Source of the DNA: JADJLQ01 sp044227925
GTDB taxonomy: Bacteria > Bacteroidota > Bacteroidia > Chitinophagales > Saprospiraceae
DNA: 64,000 nucleotides
Assembly: GCA_044227925.1 (NCBI GenBank)
Contig: JBGAVW010000022.1
Coordinates: 4,815 to 68,814 of the forward strand
Reading direction: 5' to 3'
The translations under genes and the position numbers were made by a program. Below are positions 18,169-27,930 of this stretch, piece by piece. Within the stretch, counting starts at the first letter, position 1. Every line of letters starts with the position of its first letter. The notes beneath the pieces were generated by a model. The model worked only from the letters and a program-made list of their open reading frames with translations. It searched no databases and was not told the DNA's origin.

Positions 18169-19083
18169 TTATTTATTCTGGACAAAGTTTTTAGCTATCA
18201 ATTTTTGTTCACCATTCCACCGATAGGCAGTAATCTTGCCTGATTTTACTACCCCAAAGTCAAGGCAGCAAACATTTTTTTTCAGTAAAGCAGGTTTGCC
18301 GTTCAAACTATAGTGGCCAATGAATACGGGTACTGCATCATCCGGATAATCCAGCTTAATATTTATGAGGTTATTGGGTATTTTATACTTAGGTAATTTT
18401 ACTTTTGATTGTGTGGATATTTCTTTGTACGTTTTTCCTTTGTGGTCTTCCCACCACTTTACCCGAATATATCCTCTTCGTATGGAATCAGCGTCTACAG
18501 CCCTTTTGTTTTTTGGTAATGGTATTTCCGGACCTTTAATAAGTGTTTGTATTGCTTTAGCTTCTGCACCGCGCTGCTGGAACACTTTGATCATTAATTC
18601 CCGATTTATTTTTTTCTTGGGGAAAAAACTTCGCACAAAATCAATACTCGATTGTTGCCAGCAAGCATGTACTACTCTAAAATCTTCGTGCTCTAAAAAC
18701 AAGGGCAATGAGTACATCCAATCAATATAATCATGCAATTCCGCTTCGGCATTTTTAAAACTTTCAAATACAGGTAAAAGTTGGAGCATATTGCGCACAC
18801 TGTGACTGAGTAACGGTTTATTTAGATCATCCAGTGTGTAAAAAGCCATCAAATTAAGTTCATGATTACCCAATATAGCCTGGGCATTTCCGGATTGCAC
18901 CATCGGCCGTACTATTTGTAATACTTCTTTAGATTCTTCGCCTCTGTTGATCAGATCGCCAACAAAAATAGCTTTGCGGGAGGGGTTACGGTACAATCCT
19001 CTGTGAGAACGGTAGCCCAATTGGTTTAATAATTTTATAAGCGCTTTGGCTTCACCATGTACATCTCCTATAAAATCGTACAT
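18169..19083 (-). CDS. calcineurin-like metallophosphoesterase (ApaH/PrpE-like)
   Basis: Cytoplasmic serine/threonine-phosphatase-type metallophosphoesterase, 304 residues. The dinuclear metal motifs are present in order: GDVHG (residues 6-10), GDLINRG (about 43-49), GNHE (about 77-80), VVHACW around 140, and GHYS near 255. The group includes diadenosine-tetraphosphate hydrolases and protein phosphatases; the substrate is not distinguishable here. A TAnnTTTG element sits 47 bases upstream. It is the first gene of a two-gene unit with the membrane MutS-like ATPase. Confidence 0.88.
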   Translation of the reverse strand: MYDFIGDVHGEAKALIKLLNQLGYRSHRGLYRNPSRKAIFVGDLINRGEESKEVLQIVRPMVQSGNAQAILGNHELNLMAFYTLDDLNKPLLSHSVRNMLQLLPVFESFKNAEAELHDYIDWMYSLPLFLEHEDFRVVHACWQQSSIDFVRSFFPKKKINRELMIKVFQQRGAEAKAIQTLIKGPEIPLPKNKRAVDADSIRRGYIRVKWWEDHKGKTYKEISTQSKVKLPKYKIPNNLINIKLDYPDDAVPVFIGHYSLNGKPALLKKNVCCLDFGVVKSGKITAYRWNGEQKLIAKNFVQNK

Positions 19084-19130
19084 CTTCTAAATTGGTTTTT
19101 ACAGGATATTTCAACATCCAGTTTGCATTA

Positions 19131-19138
19131 CAAATATA
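19131..19138 (-). promoter_or_regulatory. -7 element TATATTTG for the phosphoesterase operon
   Basis: Exact TAnnTTTG on the minus strand, 47 bases before the ATG at 19083. Confidence 0.45.
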
Positions 19139-19291
19139 TTTCTTTAGTTGGTATATAGTGTATGCAAATGGATTATTTAATCTTATTATAATTTCCGATA
19201 GGGGCTTCTATATATCGTAATCGGAAGCCGCTACTAAATTTTAATTACATCTTTTATATTCTAAATAGGACGAAAACTGTACTTTTATCGA

Positions 19292-20410
19292 ATGCGAAAC
19301 TATTTTTTATCTGCTCTATATTTTCTGTTGTCTTTGACGGCTGTTGCTCAACACATGGGAGATTATTATCTTCTAATTGGAACATATACTACTACCCCTT
19401 ATGATGGCATAGAAGTATACGATTACAATACAGCCAATAGCCAGTTTAAATATATAAGCAAAGTTGCGACCAAAAACCCTTCTTACCTAGCTGTATCTCC
19501 TGATAAAAAATATGTGTATGCCGTAACCGAGGCTGGCCAGCCAAATGGAGGTGGGGTGGTCGCATACGCATTTGATATGACCAACGGTTCACTTATGCCA
19601 ATTAATTATCAAACGAGCTTGGGTAATAGTACCTGTTATGTTTCTGTTCACTCAACAGGCAAATTTGTTGCTGCCGGTAACTATAGTAGTGGTAATCTGG
19701 TGTATTATTCTGCTAATCCCGACGGATCCATAAATCCACCCGTAAATATTAAACATGAGGGTTCCGGCCCGGTGAAAGGCAGACAAGATGCCCCACATGT
19801 GCATTCCACTGTTTTCTCACCTGATAATAAATATTTACTGGTGCCTGATTTAGGTATAGATAAGGTGATGATCTACCCCCTTGATGCAAGCGGAAATATA
19901 CAAGCTAATAAAGCAGGGTTTGTAAAACTTGCCCCCGGGTCAGGTCCCAGGCATATTGAATTTCATCCTAATGGAAAGTGGGCATATCTGATGGAGGAAT
20001 TGTCGGGTAATATGACAGCGCTGTCGTATTCCAAAGGTAAACTCACCGTCCTGAATTCAGTAAACGGTTATCCAGCCGATTACAAAGGACCTTATGGGTC
20101 TGCAGATGTGCATGTTTCTCCCGATGGAAAATTTGTTTACGGTTCTAATCGGGGTGAATCCAATACCATTGGAATTTTTAAAATAGACCCTAAGACCGGG
20201 AAAATATCTTTGGTGGCCTCTCAAAGTGTACTCGGATTGACTCCACGTAATTTTAATTTTGACCCTACAGGTAATAAACTTTTGGTAGCAAATCAAAATT
20301 CTAATGAAGTGGTGGTATTTGATGTAAACCGTGAAACGGGTTTGCTGACAGATACCGGAACCAGGCTATCGGTAAGTAAGCCGGTATGCTTAAAGTGGAT
20401 TAAAAAATAA
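19292..20410 (+). CDS. exported lactonase-family seven-bladed beta-propeller
   Basis: A 372-residue protein of the Pgl/lactonase family (Pfam Lactonase). Residues 1-20 are a signal peptide (LLSLTAVAQ), so unlike cytoplasmic 6-phosphogluconolactonase it should act in the periplasm. Repeated propeller blades contain SPDKKYVYAV, FSPDNKYLLVPDLGIDKV, FHPNGKWAYLMEE, VSPDGKFVYGSNRGE and FDPTGNKLLVANQNS. HVHSTVFSPD and PRHIEFHPNG carry the family His/Arg positions. A sugar-lactone substrate is plausible but unproven. A monocistronic unit, convergent with the GT4 gene. Confidence 0.88.
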   Translation: MRNYFLSALYFLLSLTAVAQHMGDYYLLIGTYTTTPYDGIEVYDYNTANSQFKYISKVATKNPSYLAVSPDKKYVYAVTEAGQPNGGGVVAYAFDMTNGSLMPINYQTSLGNSTCYVSVHSTGKFVAAGNYSSGNLVYYSANPDGSINPPVNIKHEGSGPVKGRQDAPHVHSTVFSPDNKYLLVPDLGIDKVMIYPLDASGNIQANKAGFVKLAPGSGPRHIEFHPNGKWAYLMEELSGNMTALSYSKGKLTVLNSVNGYPADYKGPYGSADVHVSPDGKFVYGSNRGESNTIGIFKIDPKTGKISLVASQSVLGLTPRNFNFDPTGNKLLVANQNSNEVVVFDVNRETGLLTDTGTRLSVSKPVCLKWIKK

Positions 20411-20496
20411 ATGGGGGACTTTTGTTTTCTCTTTTGTATAAATTAGCGCATGAGCAAATTCTTTCATAAAGGAGACCACGAATAACTCAAATAAAT

Positions 20497-21639
20497 TCAA
20501 TTACCTGCATTGCTCATCAGGTTATAAAATTTTTCGACATAAACCTCATCTGAAAAAAAGCTTGTTGCCCTCTCAAATCCTTTTAATCCCATATTTCTTA
20601 GCTTATCAGGATTCTCAATCATTTGAATCATTATTTTAGTCAATTCTGCTTCTGATTCATAATGTTCCCCTTGTACTCCGGACTCGATCATCTCGGGGAT
20701 GGCACCTGCTTTATAACCAATGACCGGCTTGCCATACGACATGGCTTCCGCGATCACCCGTCCCATGGCTTCATGCCGGCTGCAAACCAAAACCACCTTT
20801 GACCCGGAGTATACCTCCACCGGGTTTGTTACAAAACCACAAAACTCAATGGCCTGCGAAGTGCCATCTTTCCACGCCTGAAACCGAAGCCGATATTCAT
20901 AGCTTTTTCTTCCTATCCCGGCAATCACCAGGCGGGCGTTATTATGTTTTTTAAATACATTTTTAAAAGCACGCACAGCCGTCAACTGGCGTTTAGCAGG
21001 ATGTACCAGACCTATATTTAAAAATATAAATTGACTTGCTTTCTGTTGTACCTGCCCCGCCTCATAAGATTTTTTTATTGCTGATACAGTTCCAATACCA
21101 TTATAGATTACTTTGGGCTTTATCAGGAGCCCGGTTTCTATTTTTGTTTTGAGTGCATTGGATATGGTGATGACATGTATAGCTTTATTTAGTTTTTCAC
21201 GAAATTGTTTCTGCCCCAATGGGAATACAATTTTATAATCCAACCATCCAAATTCGCGGATATGCCAGATATGAGGTTTGTCTAAGCGCTCTGCCAGTTG
21301 CCAACCCAATGCAACCAGGCTACTATTGCTATGTATCAAATCAGGGTTAAAATCTTTAGCAGCGGCTATGACCTCTGGTAATACCTTTTGTTTTGATCTC
21401 CACCATACCCATGGGAACAGCCATAATTTTGTAGAGAACAGACTGTATCCCCAATTGGCAAAGGGATTTACTACGTATGGAATATTTTCTTCAATAAGGG
21501 CAGCAGTAAAGGGGCCCTCTGACGGGCAAAATACCAATACCTGAATTTCATATTTTTTCCTCAGCCCTTTAATCAAATGCAGTAAGGAACGATTCGCTCC
21601 CAGAAGTTGGGTATGATGGCAGATGGTGAGTAGACGCAT
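20497..21639 (-). CDS. GT4-family glycosyltransferase
   Basis: Cytoplasmic GT-B glycosyltransferase of about 380 residues. The N-terminal domain begins with MRLLTICHHTQLLGANRSLL, which contains the glycine-bearing donor loop. The C-terminal donor-binding domain has NIGLVHPAKRQ, VVLVCSRHEAMGRVIAEAMSYGKPVIGY and the E-x7-E element ending in GAIPEMIESG. The frame can be extended to 21675, but ATG at 21639 begins exactly at the conserved first strand and removes a 29-base overlap with the methyltransferase, leaving a 7-base gap. Likely builds envelope or exopolysaccharide glycan; the acceptor is unknown. Confidence 0.9.
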   Translation of the reverse strand: MRLLTICHHTQLLGANRSLLHLIKGLRKKYEIQVLVFCPSEGPFTAALIEENIPYVVNPFANWGYSLFSTKLWLFPWVWWRSKQKVLPEVIAAAKDFNPDLIHSNSSLVALGWQLAERLDKPHIWHIREFGWLDYKIVFPLGQKQFREKLNKAIHVITISNALKTKIETGLLIKPKVIYNGIGTVSAIKKSYEAGQVQQKASQFIFLNIGLVHPAKRQLTAVRAFKNVFKKHNNARLVIAGIGRKSYEYRLRFQAWKDGTSQAIEFCGFVTNPVEVYSGSKVVLVCSRHEAMGRVIAEAMSYGKPVIGYKAGAIPEMIESGVQGEHYESEAELTKIMIQMIENPDKLRNMGLKGFERATSFFSDEVYVEKFYNLMSNAGN

Positions 21640-21646
21640 AGGACAT

Positions 21647-22378
21647 TTATTTGGTACAATAATAAATATATTCACCTGAGCTTAATCTCATTTTTAATCG
21701 ATCTGCTTCAGGTAGACCATGGTATACATCATTTATTTCAACTTGAAACCCTGCTTCATTTAACCTATCTGGAAAATCCAACCCATATAGTCTTACATGA
21801 TCAGATTGTCCATAATATTTTTTCCGATCGGCTGAACTACTAATCAAAGGGTCTTCAAATGTCTTGACCATCTTTGTATCCATGGGCACCATAATTATTG
21901 CCCATCCGCCGGGTTTTAAGACCCGGAATAATTCTTTCAATGCGGATCTGTCGTCATCAATGTGTTCGAGCACATGAATACACAATATGGAATTAAAATA
22001 ATCTGGACCAAATGGGATACGGGTAATGTCCATTTTTACTGTTTCCTTAGGGTAACTATAGCCTTTGATAAATTTATCAGCCGGTACATATTGTATATTG
22101 GGATGTTTCCTGAATTCATTGAACAACGCAGGTTCCGGTGCTATGTGTAATAATTTTAAACGGTGGTCCAATAGTTTTTTAGATTTAATAAATAGCCAGA
22201 TTAATCGGTGTCTTTCCAGGGATTTACAATTGGGGCATTGTACATTCTGCCGCTTTTGTACACCAAAGTCCAGGAACTTTTTAAATTTTTTTTCGCAGAT
22301 GGGGCAATAGACTTCATCTCCGGTTATGAGATGAGAATACAAAATTCTTGTAAGACGATGTATTATTTTTCTTATCAC
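21647..22378 (-). CDS. SAM methyltransferase with N-terminal zinc-ribbon-like cysteines
   Basis: A class I (Methyltransf_11-type) methyltransferase of 243 residues. Residues about 24-53 carry CPIC and CPNC pairs that look like a four-Cys zinc ribbon. The methyltransferase core follows: a divergent motif I at LLHIAPEP, then DYFNSILCIHVLEHIDDD and LFRVLKPGGWAIIMVP. Translation must start at GTG (22378), because a stop lies two codons upstream. It sits 21 bases after the serine hydrolase and 7 before the GT4 gene on the same strand, which suggests modification of a glycan or lipid made by the neighbour. Confidence 0.85.
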   Translation of the reverse strand: MIRKIIHRLTRILYSHLITGDEVYCPICEKKFKKFLDFGVQKRQNVQCPNCKSLERHRLIWLFIKSKKLLDHRLKLLHIAPEPALFNEFRKHPNIQYVPADKFIKGYSYPKETVKMDITRIPFGPDYFNSILCIHVLEHIDDDRSALKELFRVLKPGGWAIIMVPMDTKMVKTFEDPLISSSADRKKYYGQSDHVRLYGLDFPDRLNEAGFQVEINDVYHGLPEADRLKMRLSSGEYIYYCTK

Positions 22379-22399
22379 TTTTCACCTTAGTTACCGGCC

Positions 22400-23743
22400 T
22401 TATTTTTTTAATACCAAATAGCCATATACCTGATCCAGGAATAATTCATTTCCTTTGAATGTATATTCTACATGATCATTTATCCACGTGTTTCCCTGGA
22501 GGTAATTTAATTTTGTTTCTTTATCATCGCGTTTTGCTATCAGGGTGGAGTCTTTTTTAGTAATGCTTATTTTAATGTCTTCACCCCGGCCTCTTCCTGA
22601 GTAGGTACCAGTAAAAGGGGTTAGGTCACCGGCATAAAAATTACTTATTTCTTTTGGCTTGCCAAATAAGATATCTGCAATGTGGTTGGCTACCTTACCC
22701 GGATCCATAGGCCCGGTGGAATTTATAAGTACGATAATACTGATGTCTTCATTTGGATAAAACCTGTTTTCTGATAAAAATCCAAATATCCCACCTCCGT
22801 GTTCTAACATTTTTCTTCCATGGTCTTCGGTGACGGTTATTCCTTTGGCATATTTGCCTTTATCGCCATTATTAAAAACAGCAGTAGTCAAAAATTCACC
22901 ATACATTTTTTCAGATAAGATCTTACCATGATGGAGAGCTTCATTCCATTTTACCAGGTCCTCTGCAGTGGAGCATAATGATCCTGCGCTGTATGGCCAC
23001 GTATGATCTAAATATCCTGCTCGTTGCAGTCCATGTTCACCCATATCGTATCCATGAGCTCTGTTTAGAATCACTTTGCTTTCACTGCAGTAATATGAAT
23101 TTTTCATACCTGCTTTATCAAACAGGTTTTTTTGCACATAATTTTCATACGATGATCCCGTTACTTTTTCCAGTATCAATCCCAAAATAAAAAAAGCAGT
23201 ATTATTATATATCAAGGCTTCACCCGGTTCGAAATCAAATTTTTCTTTCTCTACTATCCTGAGTAACGTGTCTCTTGGATACTTGAATGGAGCTAATGAA
23301 CCAAATGCGGGCATCTCTGTATATCCCCTGATACCCGAAGTATGATCCATTAGTCGCCTTACTGAGATTTTACGACCTTGGGTATTAAATTTTACGTATT
23401 TAGTAAAATCTTCATCAAGATTTATTTTGCCCGAATCAGCAAGTTGCAATACAGCAGCAGTAGTAAATTGTTTTGACACCGATCCTATTTCAAAGGAGGC
23501 ATCCTTTGGTAATTTGGTCTTGAATTCCAAATCTGCAAAGCCATAAGATTTTAGCAATACTTTTTCATTTTTTTTAAATACGGCTACAGCAGCACCGGCG
23601 GCTTTCGTACTATCAATATATGAATTGACCAGGCTATCAACACTGGTTTCTAATGAGGTAGGCGATGTAGTTACTGCTTCCGTTTTCGTTTTACATGAAT
23701 AAAACGCATTTATAAATAAGAGGAAGATTGGGAAGTATTTCAT
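22400..23743 (-). CDS. serine beta-lactamase/DD-peptidase-family lipoprotein
   Basis: Penicillin-binding-type serine hydrolase (Pfam Beta-lactamase, class C/esterase branch), 447 residues. The signal peptide ends in an acylated Cys at residue 17 (INAFYSCKTK). The active-site SxxK is SVSKQF, the YxN motif is YNN in LIYNNTAFFILG, and the KTG-equivalent is HGGG in MLEHGGGIFGF. A C-terminal lipocalin-like domain (about 360-447) follows. The frame extends two codons to a TTG, but ATG at 23743 is preferred. It may be a peptidase or esterase rather than a resistance enzyme. Head of the hydrolase/methyltransferase/GT4 run. Confidence 0.88.
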   Translation of the reverse strand: MKYFPIFLLFINAFYSCKTKTEAVTTSPTSLETSVDSLVNSYIDSTKAAGAAVAVFKKNEKVLLKSYGFADLEFKTKLPKDASFEIGSVSKQFTTAAVLQLADSGKINLDEDFTKYVKFNTQGRKISVRRLMDHTSGIRGYTEMPAFGSLAPFKYPRDTLLRIVEKEKFDFEPGEALIYNNTAFFILGLILEKVTGSSYENYVQKNLFDKAGMKNSYYCSESKVILNRAHGYDMGEHGLQRAGYLDHTWPYSAGSLCSTAEDLVKWNEALHHGKILSEKMYGEFLTTAVFNNGDKGKYAKGITVTEDHGRKMLEHGGGIFGFLSENRFYPNEDISIIVLINSTGPMDPGKVANHIADILFGKPKEISNFYAGDLTPFTGTYSGRGRGEDIKISITKKDSTLIAKRDDKETKLNYLQGNTWINDHVEYTFKGNELFLDQVYGYLVLKK

Positions 23744-23822
23744 TCTCAAATCTAAGAATATTAACCTGTTTATTTATGATTTTGGGAAACGATTTGGACT
23801 TAAACCTCAGTTCCAATCAAAA

Positions 23823-25352
23823 TTAAAATGGCACATCATCATCAATATTCATTTTGCTTGGCCTGGTGATAGCACCATATCCGGGTTGTACAGGTATAGG
23901 CATTTCATTTCTCAACCGGGTAAAGTCAAAATCATCGAGCTCAGTAAACTTAGCGTATTTATCCACAAACTTAAGCTGTACTGTATCCAAAGGCCCATGC
24001 CGGTGTTTTGCTATGATAATCTCTACAGTACCCTTAGGAACCGTATCGTCTACACCACTATCTAGTTCATAATAGTCCGGCCTGTATATAAATGTAACTA
24101 TATCAGCATCTTGCTCTATAGCTCCGGATTCACGCAAGTCAGATAGCATAGGTCTTTTAGCCCCGCCCCGGGTCTCTACAGCACGACTTAATTGCGACAA
24201 TGCTATTACAGGTACATTTAGTTCTTTGGCAAGACCTTTTAATGCCCGTGAGATGGACGATATTTCCTGTTCGCGGTTGCCTGATTTATTATCGCTGCGG
24301 CCACTCATGAGCTGTAAGTAGTCGATGATGATCATACGGATATCGTGATGCATTTTAAGCCTTCGGCATTTGGCGCGTAATTCGAATATATTTATACCCG
24401 GGGTATCGTCAATATAAATTGGTACTTCGCTCATGCGTTCAATAGTTTGATGCATTTTAGTCCACTCCTGTGGATCCAGGCGACCATTACGCATTTTCGT
24501 TCCTTCTATCTCGGACTCCATAGAGAGCAGCCTGGTCACCAATTGCTGGCTTGCCATCTCCAATGAAAATATGGCGATCGGCATATTATGGTCAAAAGCA
24601 GCATTGCGCGCAAGTGCCAATACAAAACTGGTTTTACCCATACCGGGTCTAGCGGCTACGATAATGAGATCCGAAGGCTGCCACCCGGAGGTGACCCGAT
24701 CCAAAGCAGTAAAGCCTGACGGTACTCCAGTGAGTCCTTCTTCCTTTTGAGAAACCTCCTCCAGGTGCTTTTGAGCTTTGGCTGCCAGGGCACCAAGAGA
24801 TTCATACCCGCGATTGATATTACCCGATGTTACATCATAGAGATTGCGCTCTGTTTCATCGAGCAAATCAAATACATCCATAGTTTCATCAAAAGCACCA
24901 CTGACAGTGGATGTGCCGATGCGTATTAATTCTCGCTGGATGTGTTTTTGAGCTATAATACGGGCATGATATTCTATATTAGCGGCAGAACCAACTTTAT
25001 TAGATAATTCTACCAGGTAATGGATACCACCGGCATTATCCAATTCCGCCGATTTTTTTAATGCTTCGTGTACAGTAAGTAAATCTATAGGCTGAGTCTT
25101 TTCAAACAAAGTGAGCATGGCTCTATAGATTAGTGTGTGCTGCGGCTTATAAAAACTTTCAGGTTTCAATATATTGATTACCACAGCCAGTGCATCTTTG
25201 TCTATCATGATTGCACCCAACACAGCTTCCTCAAGTTGTATAGCCTGAGGTTGCACACGACCATAGGCCATAATATTTGAATCTTCCTCTACCCGCCTAA
25301 ACTGCCTTCTCGCCGGATTGTTAATATTTACTATCGGATTTATATTTTCCAT
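23823..25352 (-). CDS. dnaB: replicative DNA helicase DnaB
   Basis: Hexameric replication-fork helicase, 509 residues. The N-terminal primase-interacting domain (about 35-140) contains AVLGAIMIDKDAL. The RecA-like domain has Walker A ARPGMGKTSF near residue 235, Walker B MIIIDYLQLM, and the H4-type RGGAKRPMLSDLRESGAIEQDAD segment. The C-terminal tail ends in an acidic DDDVPF. A TAnnTTTG element lies only 10 bases before the ATG, predicting a very short or absent leader. Confidence 0.97.
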   Translation of the reverse strand: MENINPIVNINNPARRQFRRVEEDSNIMAYGRVQPQAIQLEEAVLGAIMIDKDALAVVINILKPESFYKPQHTLIYRAMLTLFEKTQPIDLLTVHEALKKSAELDNAGGIHYLVELSNKVGSAANIEYHARIIAQKHIQRELIRIGTSTVSGAFDETMDVFDLLDETERNLYDVTSGNINRGYESLGALAAKAQKHLEEVSQKEEGLTGVPSGFTALDRVTSGWQPSDLIIVAARPGMGKTSFVLALARNAAFDHNMPIAIFSLEMASQQLVTRLLSMESEIEGTKMRNGRLDPQEWTKMHQTIERMSEVPIYIDDTPGINIFELRAKCRRLKMHHDIRMIIIDYLQLMSGRSDNKSGNREQEISSISRALKGLAKELNVPVIALSQLSRAVETRGGAKRPMLSDLRESGAIEQDADIVTFIYRPDYYELDSGVDDTVPKGTVEIIIAKHRHGPLDTVQLKFVDKYAKFTELDDFDFTRLRNEMPIPVQPGYGAITRPSKMNIDDDVPF

Positions 25353-25362
25353 GATATCACTA

Positions 25363-25370
25363 CAAACATA
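25363..25370 (-). promoter_or_regulatory. -7 element TATGTTTG for dnaB
   Basis: Exact TAnnTTTG on the minus strand with only 10 bases between it and the dnaB ATG. Confidence 0.5.
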
Positions 25371-26029
25371 ACTGATTTAACATATACAAATATTGAATAA
25401 TATCAGCTATGACTCAAATGTATAAAAGGGAAGCCGAATTAAATAATGAGCAATTTGCTAATTCCTGTTCTATGCCTGTTAATAAACTGTTGAAATTCTG
25501 TGGAAAACGTTGACTTTTCGATCCCGCCTGCATGAGTCCTCTTTTTAAAAGCATGTATGGAAAGATTTCAAGGTTTTTGCATCTGCAGGCCCGAAGCACT
25601 GGAATATATGGCCAATCCGGATTATAAGTTATTTTCTTTGGCTTACGCCTTTCGAAATCAATCAATTAATTTGAATTTCAATCGTGTTTATTTTCTGATT
25701 GGAGAATAAAATTGGGCTGTTCAATAGATGGATTACGGAAGCAGATGTGTGAAATTTCGTCAGCATATACTTCTACTGGCCTGTTTTTAAAAATGAATTT
25801 CCGGATTATTCATCAGTAATATTGTTGAAAACTTTAATTATAATTATTTTAATATTATTAGTTCAATTATTTGGTAAATAAAACAAAATGTATTATCTGG
25901 ATTTCTTTAAACCTAGCATGCTGTTTGAATTATTTTATCATTGATTTTACTGTTTTTGATTTTGATTTTAAGCAGTTACCGGATTGAAATATTATTTGCT
26001 ATATTCATTCCTTCATTTAAAAGTTTGCA
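25371..26029. other. long intergenic region between dnaB and the BASS transporter
   Basis: About 660 bases with no gene I can support. The part near dnaB has short broken frames on both strands (one minus frame of 83 codons at 25414-25665 with no recognisable family). The part from about 25790 is very AT-rich. No hairpin terminator, tandem repeat or RNA gene was recognised. Confidence 0.5.
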
Positions 26030-26953
26030 ATGAAAAATTATACATATACTCTGTTTATCATATTTATTGTAATCATAGCATATTTGTTTCCTTCTTATTT
26101 CCAGCAGGTTGGGGGGGTAAAACTCACAAAGCTGATTCCATATATGCTCATGGTGATTATGTTTGGAATGGGTACTACGATGACCAAGGATGATTTTATG
26201 GGCATTATACAAAATCCAAAAGGGGTGTATGTAGGATTATTGTGCCAGTTTTTGTTCATGCCTCTGGTTGGGTATTCGCTTACTAAGGTTTTTGATTTTC
26301 CCGCTGAAATAGCTGCCGGCATTATACTTATAGGAGCTAGTCCAAGCGGATTAGCCTCCAATGTAATGGCCTATATTGCAAAGGCGAATGTGGCATTGTC
26401 GGTAACCATCACCTCCTGCGCTACCTTATTGGCCCCTGTATTGACTCCTTTTTTCATGAAATTTTACGGAGGAGGATTGGTAGAAGTGGATTTTTGGGGT
26501 ATGATGTGGGATATCACTAAAATTGTGATTCTACCGATTTTAATTGGTTATTTGATCAACACCTATTTTAAATCGCTGGCTAAAAGATTACAAGCTATAT
26601 TACCCTATCTTTCTATGTTTGGAATTGGTTATGTTATATTATCTGTCACGGCTGCAGGTCATGATTCACTGGCCAAAGTGGGTGGACTGCTTTTGCTGGC
26701 CGTCTTTATTCATAATATTATGGGATTTATATTGGGCTATTTTACCGCAAGGAAATTATTTAATCTGCCTGAACAAGATGCCCGTACAGTTGCCATTGAA
26801 ACCGGCCTTCAAAATGGTGGACTGGCCTCGGCACTGGCATTGCAAATGGGTAAAGTAGCTACCGTAGGTCTGGCTGCAACTTTATTTGGACCATTGATGA
26901 ATATTACTGGGTCTATCCTGGCTAGTTTTTGGAGTCGAAGTATACCGAAATAA
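26030..26953 (+). CDS. bile acid:sodium symporter (BASS) family transporter
   Basis: A 307-residue inner-membrane transporter with about nine to ten hydrophobic segments. Family signatures include MVIMFGMGTTMTKDDF, IILIGASPSGLASNVMAYIAKANVALSV (the crossover-helix region) and the late AIETGLQNGGLASALAL, which together form the sodium/substrate site of BASS proteins. Bacterial members carry bile acids, pantoate, 2-keto acids or other organic anions; the substrate is not evident. Single-gene unit, convergent with the SDR gene. Confidence 0.9.
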   Translation: MKNYTYTLFIIFIVIIAYLFPSYFQQVGGVKLTKLIPYMLMVIMFGMGTTMTKDDFMGIIQNPKGVYVGLLCQFLFMPLVGYSLTKVFDFPAEIAAGIILIGASPSGLASNVMAYIAKANVALSVTITSCATLLAPVLTPFFMKFYGGGLVEVDFWGMMWDITKIVILPILIGYLINTYFKSLAKRLQAILPYLSMFGIGYVILSVTAAGHDSLAKVGGLLLLAVFIHNIMGFILGYFTARKLFNLPEQDARTVAIETGLQNGGLASALALQMGKVATVGLAATLFGPLMNITGSILASFWSRSIPK

Positions 26954-27048
26954 GAATTTCAAATTTATCCTTAAGATAGCCAAATTAAAATGTGAGGCTA
27001 GATATTGAAGGATTATGTACACGATGGGACTGGGATCCCGCACTTCAT

Positions 27049-27867
27049 TTACAAAAACAAGTCAGGCATTAATGGAGAGGCAGGATCCATGGCGTATTCC
27101 TTAAAATCGTGAATGCCTTCTTCGTTTAGAATTTCCTCATCTATGCAAAACCTCCCGCTGCAGGTCTTTGCATTTCTGCAAAAAATGAAATAAGCCGCAT
27201 CGGCAATGATGTCCGGTTTTCTTGACATTTTGATCATCTGATCGCCTCCAAGCAGGTTTTGTACTGCTGCAGTAGCAATAGTGGTTCGAGGCCAAAGTGC
27301 ATTCACTGCTATTTTATCTTTAAACTCAGCGGCCCATCCCAATACACAAAGGCTCATGTTCATTTTAGACATAGTATAGGCCAAATGGGATTCATACCAT
27401 TTTGGATCTAACGATATGGGCGGGGATAAAACCAGTATATGCGGATTAGTTGATTTTTTCAGGTAGGGTAATGCTAACCTGGTAGTCATAAAAGTACCAC
27501 GCACATTGATCTGGTGCATCAGATCATATCTTTTCATTTCCGTATTGGCAGTATCTGTTAAAGAGATAGCACTGGCATTATTTATGAGTATGTCAATACC
27601 ACCAAATGTGGTCACTGTTTTTTCTATAGCCCCCATTACCTGATCCTCGTACCGGACATCCATTTGTATCGGAAGCCCCTTACCTCCTGCAGCATCGATT
27701 TCAGCGGCAGCTGAAAATATAGTCCCTGGCAATTTGGGATGCTCTTCGGTAGACTTAGCAGCAATTACTACATTGGCTCCTTCACGTGCCATTCGGAGGG
27801 CTATGGCTTTTCCAATTCCCCTGCTTCCTCCGGTAATAAATACGGTTTTATTTTTAAAGCTTTCCAT
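27049..27867 (-). CDS. SDR-family oxidoreductase (HSDL2-like)
   Basis: Cytoplasmic NAD(P)-dependent short-chain dehydrogenase, 272 residues. The cofactor motif is TGGSRGIGKA (11-20), NNASA gives the structural NNAG equivalent, and the catalytic YxxxK is YTMSK. LGWAAEF and NALWPRTTIATAAV resemble the hydroxysteroid-dehydrogenase-like protein 2 group. It lacks the C-terminal SCP2 domain of animal HSDL2. The substrate is unknown, perhaps an acyl-CoA or lipid alcohol. Confidence 0.9.
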   Translation of the reverse strand: MESFKNKTVFITGGSRGIGKAIALRMAREGANVVIAAKSTEEHPKLPGTIFSAAAEIDAAGGKGLPIQMDVRYEDQVMGAIEKTVTTFGGIDILINNASAISLTDTANTEMKRYDLMHQINVRGTFMTTRLALPYLKKSTNPHILVLSPPISLDPKWYESHLAYTMSKMNMSLCVLGWAAEFKDKIAVNALWPRTTIATAAVQNLLGGDQMIKMSRKPDIIADAAYFIFCRNAKTCSGRFCIDEEILNEEGIHDFKEYAMDPASPLMPDLFL

Positions 27868-27930
27868 TCATTTTGATTAAGAGATCAATTTACGGACTTT
27901 GTTTATATTCTGCACTATCTTAGCCATCGG

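Noticed and set aside
20450..20485. 11-codon ORF MSKFFHKGDHE with a promoter-like TATAAATTAG
   Set aside because: Too short, no ribosome-binding site or conservation evidence; may be a relic of a lost gene start.
23959..23967. Perfect DnaA box TTATCCACA
   Set aside because: Lies inside the dnaB coding sequence, where it encodes part of VDKY; single copy with no cluster of boxes or AT-rich unwinding region, so not evidence of an origin.
25414..25665. 83-codon minus-strand ORF upstream of dnaB
   Set aside because: No recognisable domain, non-ATG start, biased composition; looks like chance open frame in intergenic DNA.
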